A stretch of 64,000 nt of DNA from positions 18,819,940 through 18,883,939 of the forward strand of contig OX387606.1 in the NCBI GenBank assembly GCA_947568835.1. The letters are read 5' to 3'. Source of the DNA: Protonemura montana (Eukaryota; Arthropoda; Insecta; Plecoptera; Nemouridae). The notes below the pieces were generated by a model. It worked only from the letters and a program-made list of their open reading frames with translations, was not told the origin of the DNA and did no database searches. Below, piece after piece: positions 1 through 9,600 of the stretch; position 1 is the first letter of the stretch, and each line of letters opens with the position of its first letter. The translations under genes were made by a program, and so were the position numbers.

Positions 1-700
1 TTTGACATGTTATCTGATATGAAAATGAAGAAACAGAAAGTTGTCGAAAACAGCTTAAAAATGCAAACAAAAAACAGAAAAAAAAACATGCCTATCTTTC
101 TGGCTTTCAAACAATGACATTCCCAGCAGACAGTGATAAACACAACAGGCACAGGTTAAGTGAAGCAATTACACCATTTTATTCTACATTCAGATAAAAA
201 CTAAGTAAAAATAGCGCGCCTATAGCTTTGGTTCCAAGATGGCGACGCCTGGTCTATTGTTGACCGTCTGACAAACTGGGACGAATCTTTGCAGGGCAAG
301 CAAGAAACAATTGAGAGTTAGTTCCTCATCGAAATGTCAGACCGGTCGCTTTGTTGTATGGAAGTTGTCCAACCCGTTTATTGTGCAATATTATGTGACG
401 TAATATCAGATGAGAACACAAAGCAATGGTTCGCGAAGAAGATCTACTTGAAGATCTACTTGAAGATCTATCTGGAGTACTTGACATGTTTAGCAGGATT
501 TCTTTGATGATATCAACGAACTTAAAGTGTCAGAAATGTAAACAGTGTCTGGCGGACGTGCGTATCGGCACGATGGACGATGATAAGAAATTGATCAATG
601 AGTGAACTACTTATTTCAGATAGTTTCTGGCTTAAAGCTTTCTAAAAGAAAGTCAGAAAATACAATCGAAAAACGTTGCAATGCCAAGATAGGCTTTCAT

Positions 701-740
701 CCTTGATGAAGTAACTGGCATATGTTACGAAACGCCGGGA
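701..740 (+). other. Hammerhead-ribozyme-like motif, degenerate copy
   Basis: The stretch has TTGATGA, then a perfect five-base stem GTAAC/GTTAC around an eight-base loop, then GAAAC. This is the order core-stem II-GAAA of a hammerhead ribozyme, but the first core base is T instead of C, which should weaken or abolish cleavage. A closely related copy with an intact core is at 62,835-62,870. Both are followed by related foldback sequence, so the motif travels with a repeat family. Hammerheads are known in Penelope-like and other retroelements of animals; membership in such a family is inference. Confidence 0.4.
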
Positions 741-762
741 AATGTATTTGCTTGTAATAATA

Positions 763-904
763 GCCTTTCTAAATTATGGTTTTTAGACTCGCGTCAACTC
801 CATCTAACCTTAGCACTAGTTTAAAAAATCTGTTACTACTGGGGTTTTGAATGCTAAGGTTAGATGAAGTTGACATGTGTCTAAAAACCATAATTTAGAA
901 AGGC
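763..904. repeat. Foldback (inverted-repeat) element
   Basis: Two 52-base arms at 763-814 and 853-904 are reverse complements at 48 of 52 positions and enclose a 38-base loop. Both arm ends read GCCTTTC outward. No ORF lies inside, so this is MITE- or foldback-like. It starts about 20 bases after the hammerhead-like motif. A decayed relative with the loop in the opposite orientation is near 62,890-62,990. Confidence 0.75.
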
Positions 905-1541
905 TCTTTATTTTCCCAATCACCACCGTGAAATTAACATGTCAACATGAAGAGACTGTTTTGAAACCTCACAGTGTATTGAAGTAATTTTGATCAATGA
1001 CGGTATAAAATTATGTTTATGTATTCCGCTATTAGATGTATTTTACTACCAGAACACGAGTACGCAAATAGCCGTGTCCAAGAACTATTATCGGGTGGGA
1101 TTTTATGTAAGAATCTGCTATCGTTACCTCGATACGTCAATGATCTCAAGGATTCGGCGAGTGTCGTAATGCCAATGAAAACAATTTCCTCGATTTTGTT
1201 TGTAACGATTTAAAGACCGATTCCTCGTAGTTTATCACATTTGGCTAAATCACAATAACGAGCTTGCCTATTTGTGCAACGTCAATAGTAGAGACAGCGG
1301 CTGACCATGACTTAGATGCAGATTTCTTATTGTATTTGGCGAAAATATCCCCAAGAAAAATCGTCGACCTATATCTCAAACAGTAAATAAACATAGAAAA
1401 AAACTTGTGAAACGAGATGTGTCCGAAGTTAGTTTAAACCAGCTTCTATAAATACATATTTTCCACAAATCCTTGACTCAATAAACATTTAATAATCAAA
1501 TCAAATCAATGCTTTCCTTTACCAGCCAAAAATCCGCTTAC

Positions 1542-1624
1542 CCAAGCCTCGACGACGTCGACGACAGCGACGTCGGTTTGTTCTTGCTATTGGATGCATC
1601 ACCCTTACAGCATTGACTCCCCAT
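1542..1624 (-). CDS. First coding exon of an unknown, probably lipid-anchored protein (partial)
   Basis: Reading minus from ATG at 1,624, the exon encodes 27 residues beginning MGSQCCKGDA, then Ser/Thr-rich sequence, and ends at a good donor (CTTGG|GTAAGC) in phase 2. An in-frame TAA lies a few codons upstream, so this ATG is the first in frame. Gly2 followed by Cys5-Cys6 is the usual arrangement for N-myristoylation plus palmitoylation, which would tether the protein to membranes. The remaining exons would lie to the left; I find no acceptor-linked coding exon in 1-1,541, so the gene leaves the window. It is divergent from the plus-strand gene at 2,307, about 680 bp away. The family is not recognised. 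A chance ORF remains possible because the exon is short. Confidence 0.45.
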
Positions 1625-2306
1625 AATGCAAACACACTTTGATTAGGTAAACTACCCTCGATCGCGAAAATATTTTGTGATAACCGGTGAAAAGCACGCA
1701 CTCATGACGCCGTCGCCGCCGCGACCCCTCAGACTAGCTCCGCGTCGTCGGTCTCCCAGACTCTCTTCCCGAACTGTCCCAGTCCCGCGCGAGCGGCGCC
1801 CAACCAGCTCTTCCTTGCGCGCTTAGGATATTTTTGTACCGAGAAACCGTCATGGCGTCATCCTAACTTTATGTTATAATTGAATTTGAAAGATGGAAGA
1901 GAGATGGCGGGCAGAGATAGCATTAGATGTGTGGACGGTGCAGTGCTATTTTGCACCTTTGTGGGGTGATTCCCCTTTCGATTTATTTTTTTCGCCGTTT
2001 TAATATTATTTGAGATAAACTTGGTGTGTGCATTATTGCCAAGATTTAAGAGACTAGTAGATAAACAGGCCAAAAATTGTTGAGGTAACATATCCCTGTT
2101 AATTTTTTTAGGATTATAATTCAGCTGTTTCTTTTGATGTTGGTAACAATTTCGTTGAAATTTGCGCGATATTTCCAGCGACTCTGCACGCAGTGACCCC
2201 GGCAAGAAAATCAAAGTCGCTATTTTTTGCTTAGTTTTTGCATTTGTTTTGATTTGCATAAGAACCTTTTTCAGCAGCACTTAAATTTAGGTGAGAAATC
2301 TGAAAA
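1625..2306. promoter_or_regulatory. Divergent intergenic region, GC-rich in part
   Basis: This lies between the minus-strand MGSQCC exon and the plus-strand gene at 2,307. About 1,704-1,830 is rich in CpG (runs of gccgtcgccgccgcg type), unlike the AT-rich surroundings, and probably holds promoter and 5' untranslated sequence for one or both genes. I see no clear TATA box. The 140-codon minus ORF at 1,858-2,280 is AT-driven and I do not regard it as coding. Confidence 0.35.
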
Positions 2307-4097
2307 ATGGCTGATCAGGATTCGTCCACGACCGTCGAAGTTAAACGATTGCAACCATCCACTGACCATAAATCTAAACAGTTGTCGGAAAATCCCTTAA
2401 ATACTTTTCTTGAAAATCGTGAATACAAAAGTACAACTTCCGAAAAGTGTCGAAGTCACCAGACTCTCTCGTTCAAAAGGAATCTGCTTGATCTTGAATT
2501 TAACGCAGCGCAAGGTGATTCAGGTACTAAAAAGTGCACTGAAGATTTAATAGACCTCTTTGAGAGAAAAAGCAGCGTTCCTAGCGCACTTCAAATTTCA
2601 AGTGAAACTGCAGACTCACCGCGGAAAAAAGAGAACACTGTTTTTGAGCAAAAAGATGCTGTTGATGGAAAAAAAACTAGATTGGCTATTATTTTAGCAG
2701 AAACTGAAGAAGAAGTATCTACAAGTGTTGGGAGTGTAGCAGAAGATTTAAGCAAGGCAGATGATGTTTCTTTTGATATTGAGAGCTCGGAGGATACATC
2801 CGAAAAAAGAGAACCTTTACTTGAAATCGAGGACAAATTGTCGGAAAGCAACTTTATTCAGTCTGAATTAGTTGACATTGACAAAAGTGAGAGTATCTCC
2901 AATAAGCTAGATGAAACCCAGGCGTTGATCACTGACAATTTTAGCACTGAGGGTGAAGGAATAACCCAGCAAGACCTGCAAGCGATCGAAAATGACACGA
3001 GCGACGAAGATACACACAATTTTGTAAACAGAATAAAAAATCTAAAACAGTCGATGGACGAAATAAATTCGATGATTGCGATCGAAAAAGATTTCTTGGT
3101 GCAAGAAAAGTTAGAACTTGAAAATAGTTTAACATTGGTTCCGATTTCTGCTAGTAGTGATGTGACCAATTATCGAATGGGTGTACAAGATCCCAGGAAA
3201 GTACTTGAAGCAATGAGACAAAAGGAACGAAAGTTGAAGTGTTCTTTCCAAATGAAGCAGCTGGAAGAAGCTCACAGAAGATGCAGCAGTGAGTTGCAAT
3301 TGATGAGTAATACTGTCAACAAGGTAAGGAAAATATACACATCAGCGTAGGCTCGCTTTCGTTTAAGAGGATTCGAGAGAAAAGAAACTATATCTCAATT
3401 ATGATCACCGTTTAAAATATTTTGCTTTACCTTTCAAATGATTTAATAAAAAGGTGGACCAACTGAACCAGGACATGGCTCTCTTTTCGTCCAATGAGCT
3501 CAGTTACATGACAATTAAAGACAACAACTACAGCCTGAGCCACAGATCTGTGAGAACGCCGAATCGATCGCCACAAAACTCTCCTAGGTGAAGAAAACAC
3601 CTTGCAAATATTTAAAAAAAAAATTCCCTAAGAAATTAATTTGATTTGTAATTTTTCTTATCAGGTTTTCAATTGGATCCGAAAGTAACCCGCATGGAAG
3701 CATCTTATCAACTTCTATGAGCGACATGAATACCACCTCATTTGACAGATCTTTGATGTCACCAATTGAGTTTACTGTAAGTATGTACTGTACCTGTACT
3801 GTACTGCACTATAGTGCAAGAGACATGAAATACGTTTAGGAAGTACACAATTGGCCTTCCATTAAAAATGTCTACTTCCCTAAATATGACCACGTGTTTC
3901 TTTTTCGCGCCTAGATGGGGGACACGAGACTTCAAATGCAGGCTGCTGATCATTTCAAAATGAAGATCAGCCAACTTGAAGCCCAGCTATATTCGGACAG
4001 TTTCCAGCCGTCGCCGAGCATATTTCCAGCAAGACGTTCCGAAAGAGACGCCCCACTTCCTAATTTGACAGGCGAACCTTTAAAAGCCTTGACATAA
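2307..4097 (+). CDS. Unknown acidic, coiled-coil protein, 481 residues, four exons
   Basis: Exons 2,307-3,323, 3,454-3,587, 3,665-3,776 and 3,915-4,097 join in frame (phases 0, 2, 0) with consensus donors AAG|GTAAGG, TAG|GTGAAG and ACT|GTAAGT. They give 481 residues starting MADQDSSTTVEVKRL. Residues 1-240 are Ser/Glu/Asp-rich and look disordered. About 240-360 is heptad-like and charged (NRIKNLKQSMDEINSM, then RQKERKLKCSFQMKQLEEAH), consistent with a coiled coil. About 360-420 is Ser/Asn/Pro-rich with SP sites (TPNRSPQNSP). The final exon has another short helix (MKISQLEAQLYS) and a basic tail. There is no signal peptide or membrane segment, so it is probably cytoplasmic or cytoskeletal. I do not recognise the family. 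The start is the first ATG of a long ORF in an A-rich context. I see no canonical AATAAA shortly after the stop. Confidence 0.65.
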
Positions 4098-4623
4098 AGG
4101 CTATTTCATCGCATCCTTTTTTTAATTGTTTTAAATTTGTAAGTTCAGATTTTAATTTTTAATGTTTCCAGATGTATTTTTATATGAAACAAACCTTTCG
4201 CCTGAAACAAAAACGTTTTTAATTTCTGTATTGGCAAGTCAATACCGAACAATGAGTTCTCTCTAGTTTATACTGGTAGTCCATTGAACTATTTTCGTAT
4301 TTTCTGTCATCACGAGTTATTTACATCACTAAAAATACCTCTCGAAACTTCGAAGCTTCTAAAATATGCTTTGCACGAACATAAACTCTGTCCTCTGATC
4401 TACCTTTCTCCTCGTCTCACCGGAATCGGTCACCCACCAAGTCCCAATTTAACATAAAAGACATTGTGTCATTGATGTGGTATCGGTATGTGATACACAT
4501 CGATTTCGAGCCAAGGATTGAATGAAAGTAGCACTATTTGCAATCACTATATATGCAAGCGGAAATCTATGCTATCCGAAAATAGCATCAGAGTTCTCTG
4601 GATTAATTAGTGCTTGCACTCAC
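4098..4623. other. Intergenic / 3' flank, no gene seen
   Basis: AT-rich sequence after the stop of the coiled-coil gene. I see no exon with splice context on either strand and no strong polyA signal. Confidence 0.5.
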
Positions 4624-4766
4624 CAGCAGACGGCAGTAGGAACTCCTCCAGACGACGCCAGTTGCATTGTTAAGATGACGTCGAATCCTTCAAGCGCGAC
4701 GACGCATTGCGGCGTCTCCGAGGCAAGAATGCTCGGCGCCCCAACCGCCTCGCTTTTCGTTTCCAT
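4624..4766 (-). CDS. Candidate first coding exon of an Ig-domain protein (partial)
   Basis: Minus-strand ATG at 4,766 opens 47 codons (METKSEAVGAPS to VPTAVC) ending in phase 2 at a strong donor, TGCTG|GTGAGTGC, so the split codon probably completes a Trp. An acceptor (TATTTTTTAG) lies five bases before the ATG. The segment is GC-rich against AT-rich flanks. The pattern V-x-L-E-G-F-D-V-x-L-T, then G-x-P-T-x-x-x-W, resembles the first half of an I-set Ig domain that stops at the core tryptophan, a common intron site in titin-type genes. No continuing exon is visible to the left, so the rest would lie outside the window or across the plus-strand gene. It may be a chance ORF. Confidence 0.3.
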
Positions 4767-5611
4767 AATTTCTAAAAAATACCGAAATAAGATTGATTTC
4801 GATATCATTGTCTTTGAATTATAATAGTTTAAAAAAAAACACTGTACAACAAGCTAGTTTATTAGGTGCAACGCGGATCGAGCGCGCGCTCGCGCTCCCT
4901 TTTCTTTAAACACATTCGACTAAACATGTCTGCTTTTTACGGCTAAAAATAAGCGTTTGGAAGTCGGTCGAAGCGACATCTTAAGACAGCCCACGTTTTC
5001 TTGCTTGTATAGCATGCGAGCGAGCGAGCGTTCTCACCTGACTTGTACCATCACACACTGTCAATCAGTCACCTGAGAACTAACTTAGGCCTCTCTTGGC
5101 CGCACATCTGACAGCAGAAATGTCGATTTTAAACGTATTGTTTTTTTTATTATTTCGTAGCATACTTTTAAAATCATTTATTTGATTTCATGATATTTTT
5201 TAATTTTCTTTTTTACACTGTTGGTATTCAAGGAATTACAAACCACGGAGTGCTAAAATGAAAATAAATTAGTGTGACATCCGTCCAGAACCGCAACCAA
5301 GTTAATAAGAAAAGTAACCCAAAAAAAGTAAAATACTATCCTGCCATTTAATTTGCACGCACTTTTCCCGATCGCGAACATATTCCTGTCTAGATTCAGA
5401 AAGCATAACCCTATGCCAATAAAATAGCTCCCATAGTTTGCTTGAGCCAGTGCCATAAAATGTTTGTACAAATGACGCCTGCACCAGTCGCGAACGGCGC
5501 CAATAACCAATCACTTACCTGTAATGACAGTCATCTCGAAAATCAAGGATCGAAGATCAGGTGACGCAACAGGCTTAAGGTCATCCTGTGAGGTCACTCA
5601 CACGCGACTAT

Positions 5612-5638
5612 CACACACACACACACACACGCACACGC
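5612..5638. repeat. (CA)n microsatellite
   Basis: About thirteen CA units with one interruption near the end, directly visible. Confidence 0.9.
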
Positions 5639-5780
5639 GCCGTCGGCACTGGACAATAGCAGGTATGGCCGGCGGGGAATAAAGCCGGCCAGTCGAATTA
5701 TCATCGTACAAACCGAGAAAACCAAAGCTTAACTTTAACCAGGGCTTGAAGCTAAAAGCGTCGTGCGGCGTGCCAATTTA

Positions 5781-5842
5781 CGCATGCGCATCGTTGGGAG
5801 GTGACGTCGTCTTGAATTCCACTGGGACGAGGGGATATATAG
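5781..5842 (+). promoter_or_regulatory. Orphan TATA-type core promoter
   Basis: Three elements follow each other on the plus strand: an NRF1-like palindromic core (cgcatgcgca, 5,781-5,790), a CRE-like TGACGTCG (5,802-5,809) and a TATATA box in a GC-rich context (5,836-5,841). No recognised plus-strand gene begins downstream. The first ORF, from ATG at about 5,874, is only 52 codons long and unconvincing. It could drive a non-coding transcript or an unrecognised spliced gene. Confidence 0.35.
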
Positions 5843-6342
5843 ACAACGAGTCTGATAAAACTGAGCCAAGTTTATGAGCTGGATTTATAAAGAACAATTG
5901 TTTGGAGCTTGTTTCTGGGAGTTATCTTTGCTAATCTTCAGGGTTTTTAGGTGTTGTGGGGGAATTAAATGTGAAAAAAATCGCAATGAAAAATACTTTT
6001 GTAGCGATTGGAAAAGTAATGATGAAAACTGATGTCAAAATTGACTTAACAGTGGAAAAGCAAAGTAAATACTCAGACATGATGTTCAACATGAGCTATA
6101 TTTGAAGCTCAGATTTCCTAAAATTTTCTGTCAAATTGGTATTTAGACCTCAAATACAGAAATGTGTTCTTTTATCCTGACTGAACCCCAACTTTTAACC
6201 GAAACAAAGTAGTGAAAATATAGATTCCTGCTCTTTGTAACGAAGTTATAAACAATCTGCTATACACCGTTCAATAGTAGGTAGATAGAAAAAGTAAATG
6301 TGGGAACATACCTATCTGGTATTTGGTTTTTATTCTGGATTA

Positions 6343-6348
6343 TTTATT
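6343..6348 (-). terminator. Poly(A) signal AATAAA of the titin-like gene
   Basis: AATAAA on the minus strand, about 257 bases after the stop codon of the titin-like gene. It is the nearest canonical hexamer I see. Confidence 0.5.
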
Positions 6349-6604
6349 AAGGAAACAAAGGTACTTATTTCAACATTGTATTTACTCGATGTTATAACGT
6401 AATTGGATGTAGGTATTTTCATACCTAACGTAAAGTTAACCTAATCGAACTAATGGGAAAAGAAACAGTGAACAGAGAAATCGTTTGAATATGTGTCATG
6501 GTGTGTATTGTCAAATAAGAGGAATATTTTGAGGCAGGGGTATGGAAATATAGAGGAACACATATACAAAAATCACATTAGGCATAACACATATTATTCA
6601 TGAC

Positions 6605-9600
6605 TTATTCCTTCTTTCTTCTCCATCTTTCAGGTATCCAGCCGAGAATGGCTGCATTCATCTGTCTATATACCATCAGCAGCAACACAGGAATCGCCAA
6701 CCGCTCGTCATGGAACAAATACAACCAGCAAGCCAGCAAGAACATTGCCCAATCGGACAGATAAGTGATAAAATTGTTAACTCGAGACTCGGCAGTCTTG
6801 GCCAGGACGGCAGGATCAGGACGATGCCGCCGGAAGGATCTCTTGGGTGTCAAGGATCTCCGGATGCGAGTTATCATATTTCGTGGAGTGAACTCCCAGG
6901 GGATGTCTTCCTCGGATTCTTCGTCAGTGTATCTATCTATGTCTTGTTGAAGTTTCACTTCAGATGTGGAAGGTTTATTGTGGGATGGTTTCAAATCAGG
7001 GGATGGTGTAGGTGTATATTCCTGGATAATTCTGCGCGACGCTAGCTTTTGTGTTGGCGACTGCGCAGGAGATTGGGACAGTGTTGGCGAATAAGGCTTC
7101 GAGTCCTTGCTAGATGTAGGTGACGTTGACGGTGTATATTGAGGACTTTCTACTTCATCTCGTGCCTTGTACTTGCTGAATAAATCTGCTTTCGCTGCTT
7201 GCTCAACTGGTTTGGAATAACGTTTAGCTAACATCGAAGACTTTTCCAGGATGATTTCCGGCGACATAGACACACTTTTTTCCTTCTCCACTTCATCTTG
7301 GTGGACAGCATTCTTGAGATCTTCAGTGTTCAACAATAGCGTTGGAGAATATTTCTTCGGGATTCCGTACTCTTTAACGATGTCACTGTAGTGATCGATA
7401 ATTATCTTATTAGCCTCTTGGTCCTCATCAAGCGATGACTGCCGGGTCTGTAGACGGCGTTTCCTTGCGATCTCGGCCGCCGACAGACCGACGTCGCCCT
7501 CGCGACGCTCAGCTTCTTGCTCAGGCGTCTTGCTGGACGACTTTGGCGGGGAGTTTTTCTTCTGACGGCGGACGACGCCGCTCGAACCCGCGGCGTCGTT
7601 AGAGGCAGTTTTCTTGAACGGAGACTCAATTTTGTCCAGTATCTTGTTGAGTATCGGAGTTTTAGTTTTGGCTTCACTGCCAAACGGAGTGCTTGCTCTA
7701 GGGGACGGAGGTTTGACTTTTGTTTTTGTCTCTTCCTTTCCAAATTTGCTTGAAGTTTTCAGGATTGGTTTGGGTTGCAGGTCCGATTTTGGCTCATGCC
7801 TCACAGGAGCGGCCGACTCCTTGAGGTTGTCATCCAGCGTCATGACTGTCAGAATCTCTCTGTGGACTGGCACGGGGGGAGGAGGCAACTCCTTGACGGC
7901 CAGTGCCCGAGGGACCATTGTACGAGGATGATAAGGCTCTTCCTCGTCGTCGTCGGAAAATCTGTTGTAGTCCATGGATCTCAGAGGAGTTCGTCCGGTG
8001 TTCTTCTTGCCAGAATAGGCGTCTTCGTCAGATCCATCTTCTTCTTCTTCTGGATTTTCTTCGCTTTCCTCCTCCTCCAGCTCTTCTTCTTCCTCCAACT
8101 CCTCCTCCTCCTCTTCCTCTTCCCCCTCTTCATCTCCTTCTGCATCTTCGTCATCCAAAGTTCCTTCGTCTTCTTCGTCAGCTTCCTCGTCCTCTGGCGG
8201 CGTGTCTTCTTTCTTATATCTCATCTCTCTTTCAACTTCTTTGGAGTCTTCTTCGAGTGTTTTCTTTATCCTCTCTCGAAGCCGAGAAAATTCGGCTTCC
8301 TCCTCTTCCTCATCGGTGAGCACCCTTTTCCCGACTGGTTTCTTGTCTCTGCCGACGCCTGTAATCGACAACCCCAACGGGGCCACCTTCATCTTGTCTT
8401 GTACATTTGCTTCTCGCTCTTTTCCCGACTTGGTGGACGATGATTGTGCATACGTCCCCTCACTCATTCTCGACGCGTTCCGTGTTATCAGATTCGGGTC
8501 GGTGGGGCGCTCCAAGCTTCGCGCTCTTTCCAGGCTGTGTCGCCTCGATCGCTTGCTCGCCGCCTCCTCGGCCTCCGCCTCCTGGTAAAGACGTTCCATC
8601 GCCAGCTCGTGCAAAAGTTCCGTGGAGCTGACGGCGTTGCGCAAGGTGGATTGTGTGGGTGGTTCGCCGCACCCCAGTTCGGGGGAGGACAGCGACATTG
8701 GGGGTGCGACGCCCAGATTGTTGCTCGCCGCAAAACTTCGACAGAAATCTGCGTGTTGCTCTTTATCTGAAAATAAATTAAGATGTAACCAACTAGAATG
8801 CAACTGCCTTACCAGAAAGGAAACACTGGTACACAATTATCAGGTTACCTGTCTCACTTTGAGCATCTCTAGTCTCTGGTAGAAGAACTAGCATCATTTC
8901 CGAGCTCCCATGTACTATGCTGGTGTCATCCTCTCTCGGCAAGCCTGTGGGAGTTTTCCTTTCGTCTCTTTCTTCAGACCTGGCACTTTTTCCCACGGGA
9001 ATTTTCAAAGAGTACACCTCTGGAACCATCTCTATGTCATCGGAATCATCCCGTACGGGCTTACTAACTCTCGACGACATTTCCCTAAACGGCTTAGTTT
9101 TCGGAACAGACATAGACTCTTGTTTCAAATTCTCTGCATGTTTAAATCTCGAACTTTCCTGTTTCGAGACATTTTCCTTGCCTCCTTTATTTTCCTGTTT
9201 CTGATACTCTAAGACCGTCACAGGTATCCCCTTCGTATCTTTTTCTGCTCCTCGCTTTTTTTCAAGCTGCCTAGGTTTGAAATTAATTTCCGCTGCGCTG
9301 TCTGGATCACTCGACGGGTACTCCATCGAAGAGTCCAGGTGTTTCTCCTTCCTCGGGATGTTCGAGTCTCGGATGGGAGGTCGTCTACGCTTTCGATCGT
9401 CTCTCGGCTGCACAGGTACCTGCTCCAAGGCTAGTCTCGGCTGGCTTCCTCGAGCTGGCGCCTCCATGATCCTGTGAGAAATAGGGGAAACACCATTTAT
9501 AACACCTAATTTATCACTGATTAATTTGTGATAATTGTGTGGTCTCGTGCTTTTGCCCGAAAAATAACTACATACCCTCTCTTTGGATCAGGAATAAAAA

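Larger units (their letters stand above)
1..1541. other. Non-coding flank with repeats
   Basis: I see no convincing coding exon here on either strand. It holds a three-fold repeat of gaagatctactt at about 438-475, a hammerhead-like motif at 701-740 and a foldback repeat at 763-904. Short ORFs such as 1,013-1,213 have neither splice context nor a coding-like composition. If the MGSQCC gene continues leftward, this stretch is its first intron, at least in part. Confidence 0.5.
4767..6604. other. Intergenic region with microsatellite and orphan promoter
   Basis: About 4,870-5,060 is partly GC-rich (gcgcgcgctcgcgctccc; gcgagcgagcgagcg). A CA repeat lies at 5,612-5,638, a hairpin-forming gccggc...gccggc at about 5,668-5,690, and a promoter-like cluster at 5,781-5,842. 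About 5,930-6,604 is AT-rich and contains the 3' untranslated region of the minus-strand titin-like gene. Confidence 0.5.

Noticed and set aside
1858..2280. 140-codon minus ORF as a gene
   Set aside because: Lys/Asn-rich, AT-driven, no splice or start context, and it overlaps the presumed promoter of the plus gene.
7402..8770. Many ORFs on the plus strand and in other frames opposite the last exon of the titin-like gene
   Set aside because: They are shadows of a GC-rich, Glu-coding exon. Only the minus frame gives phase-consistent splicing and domains.
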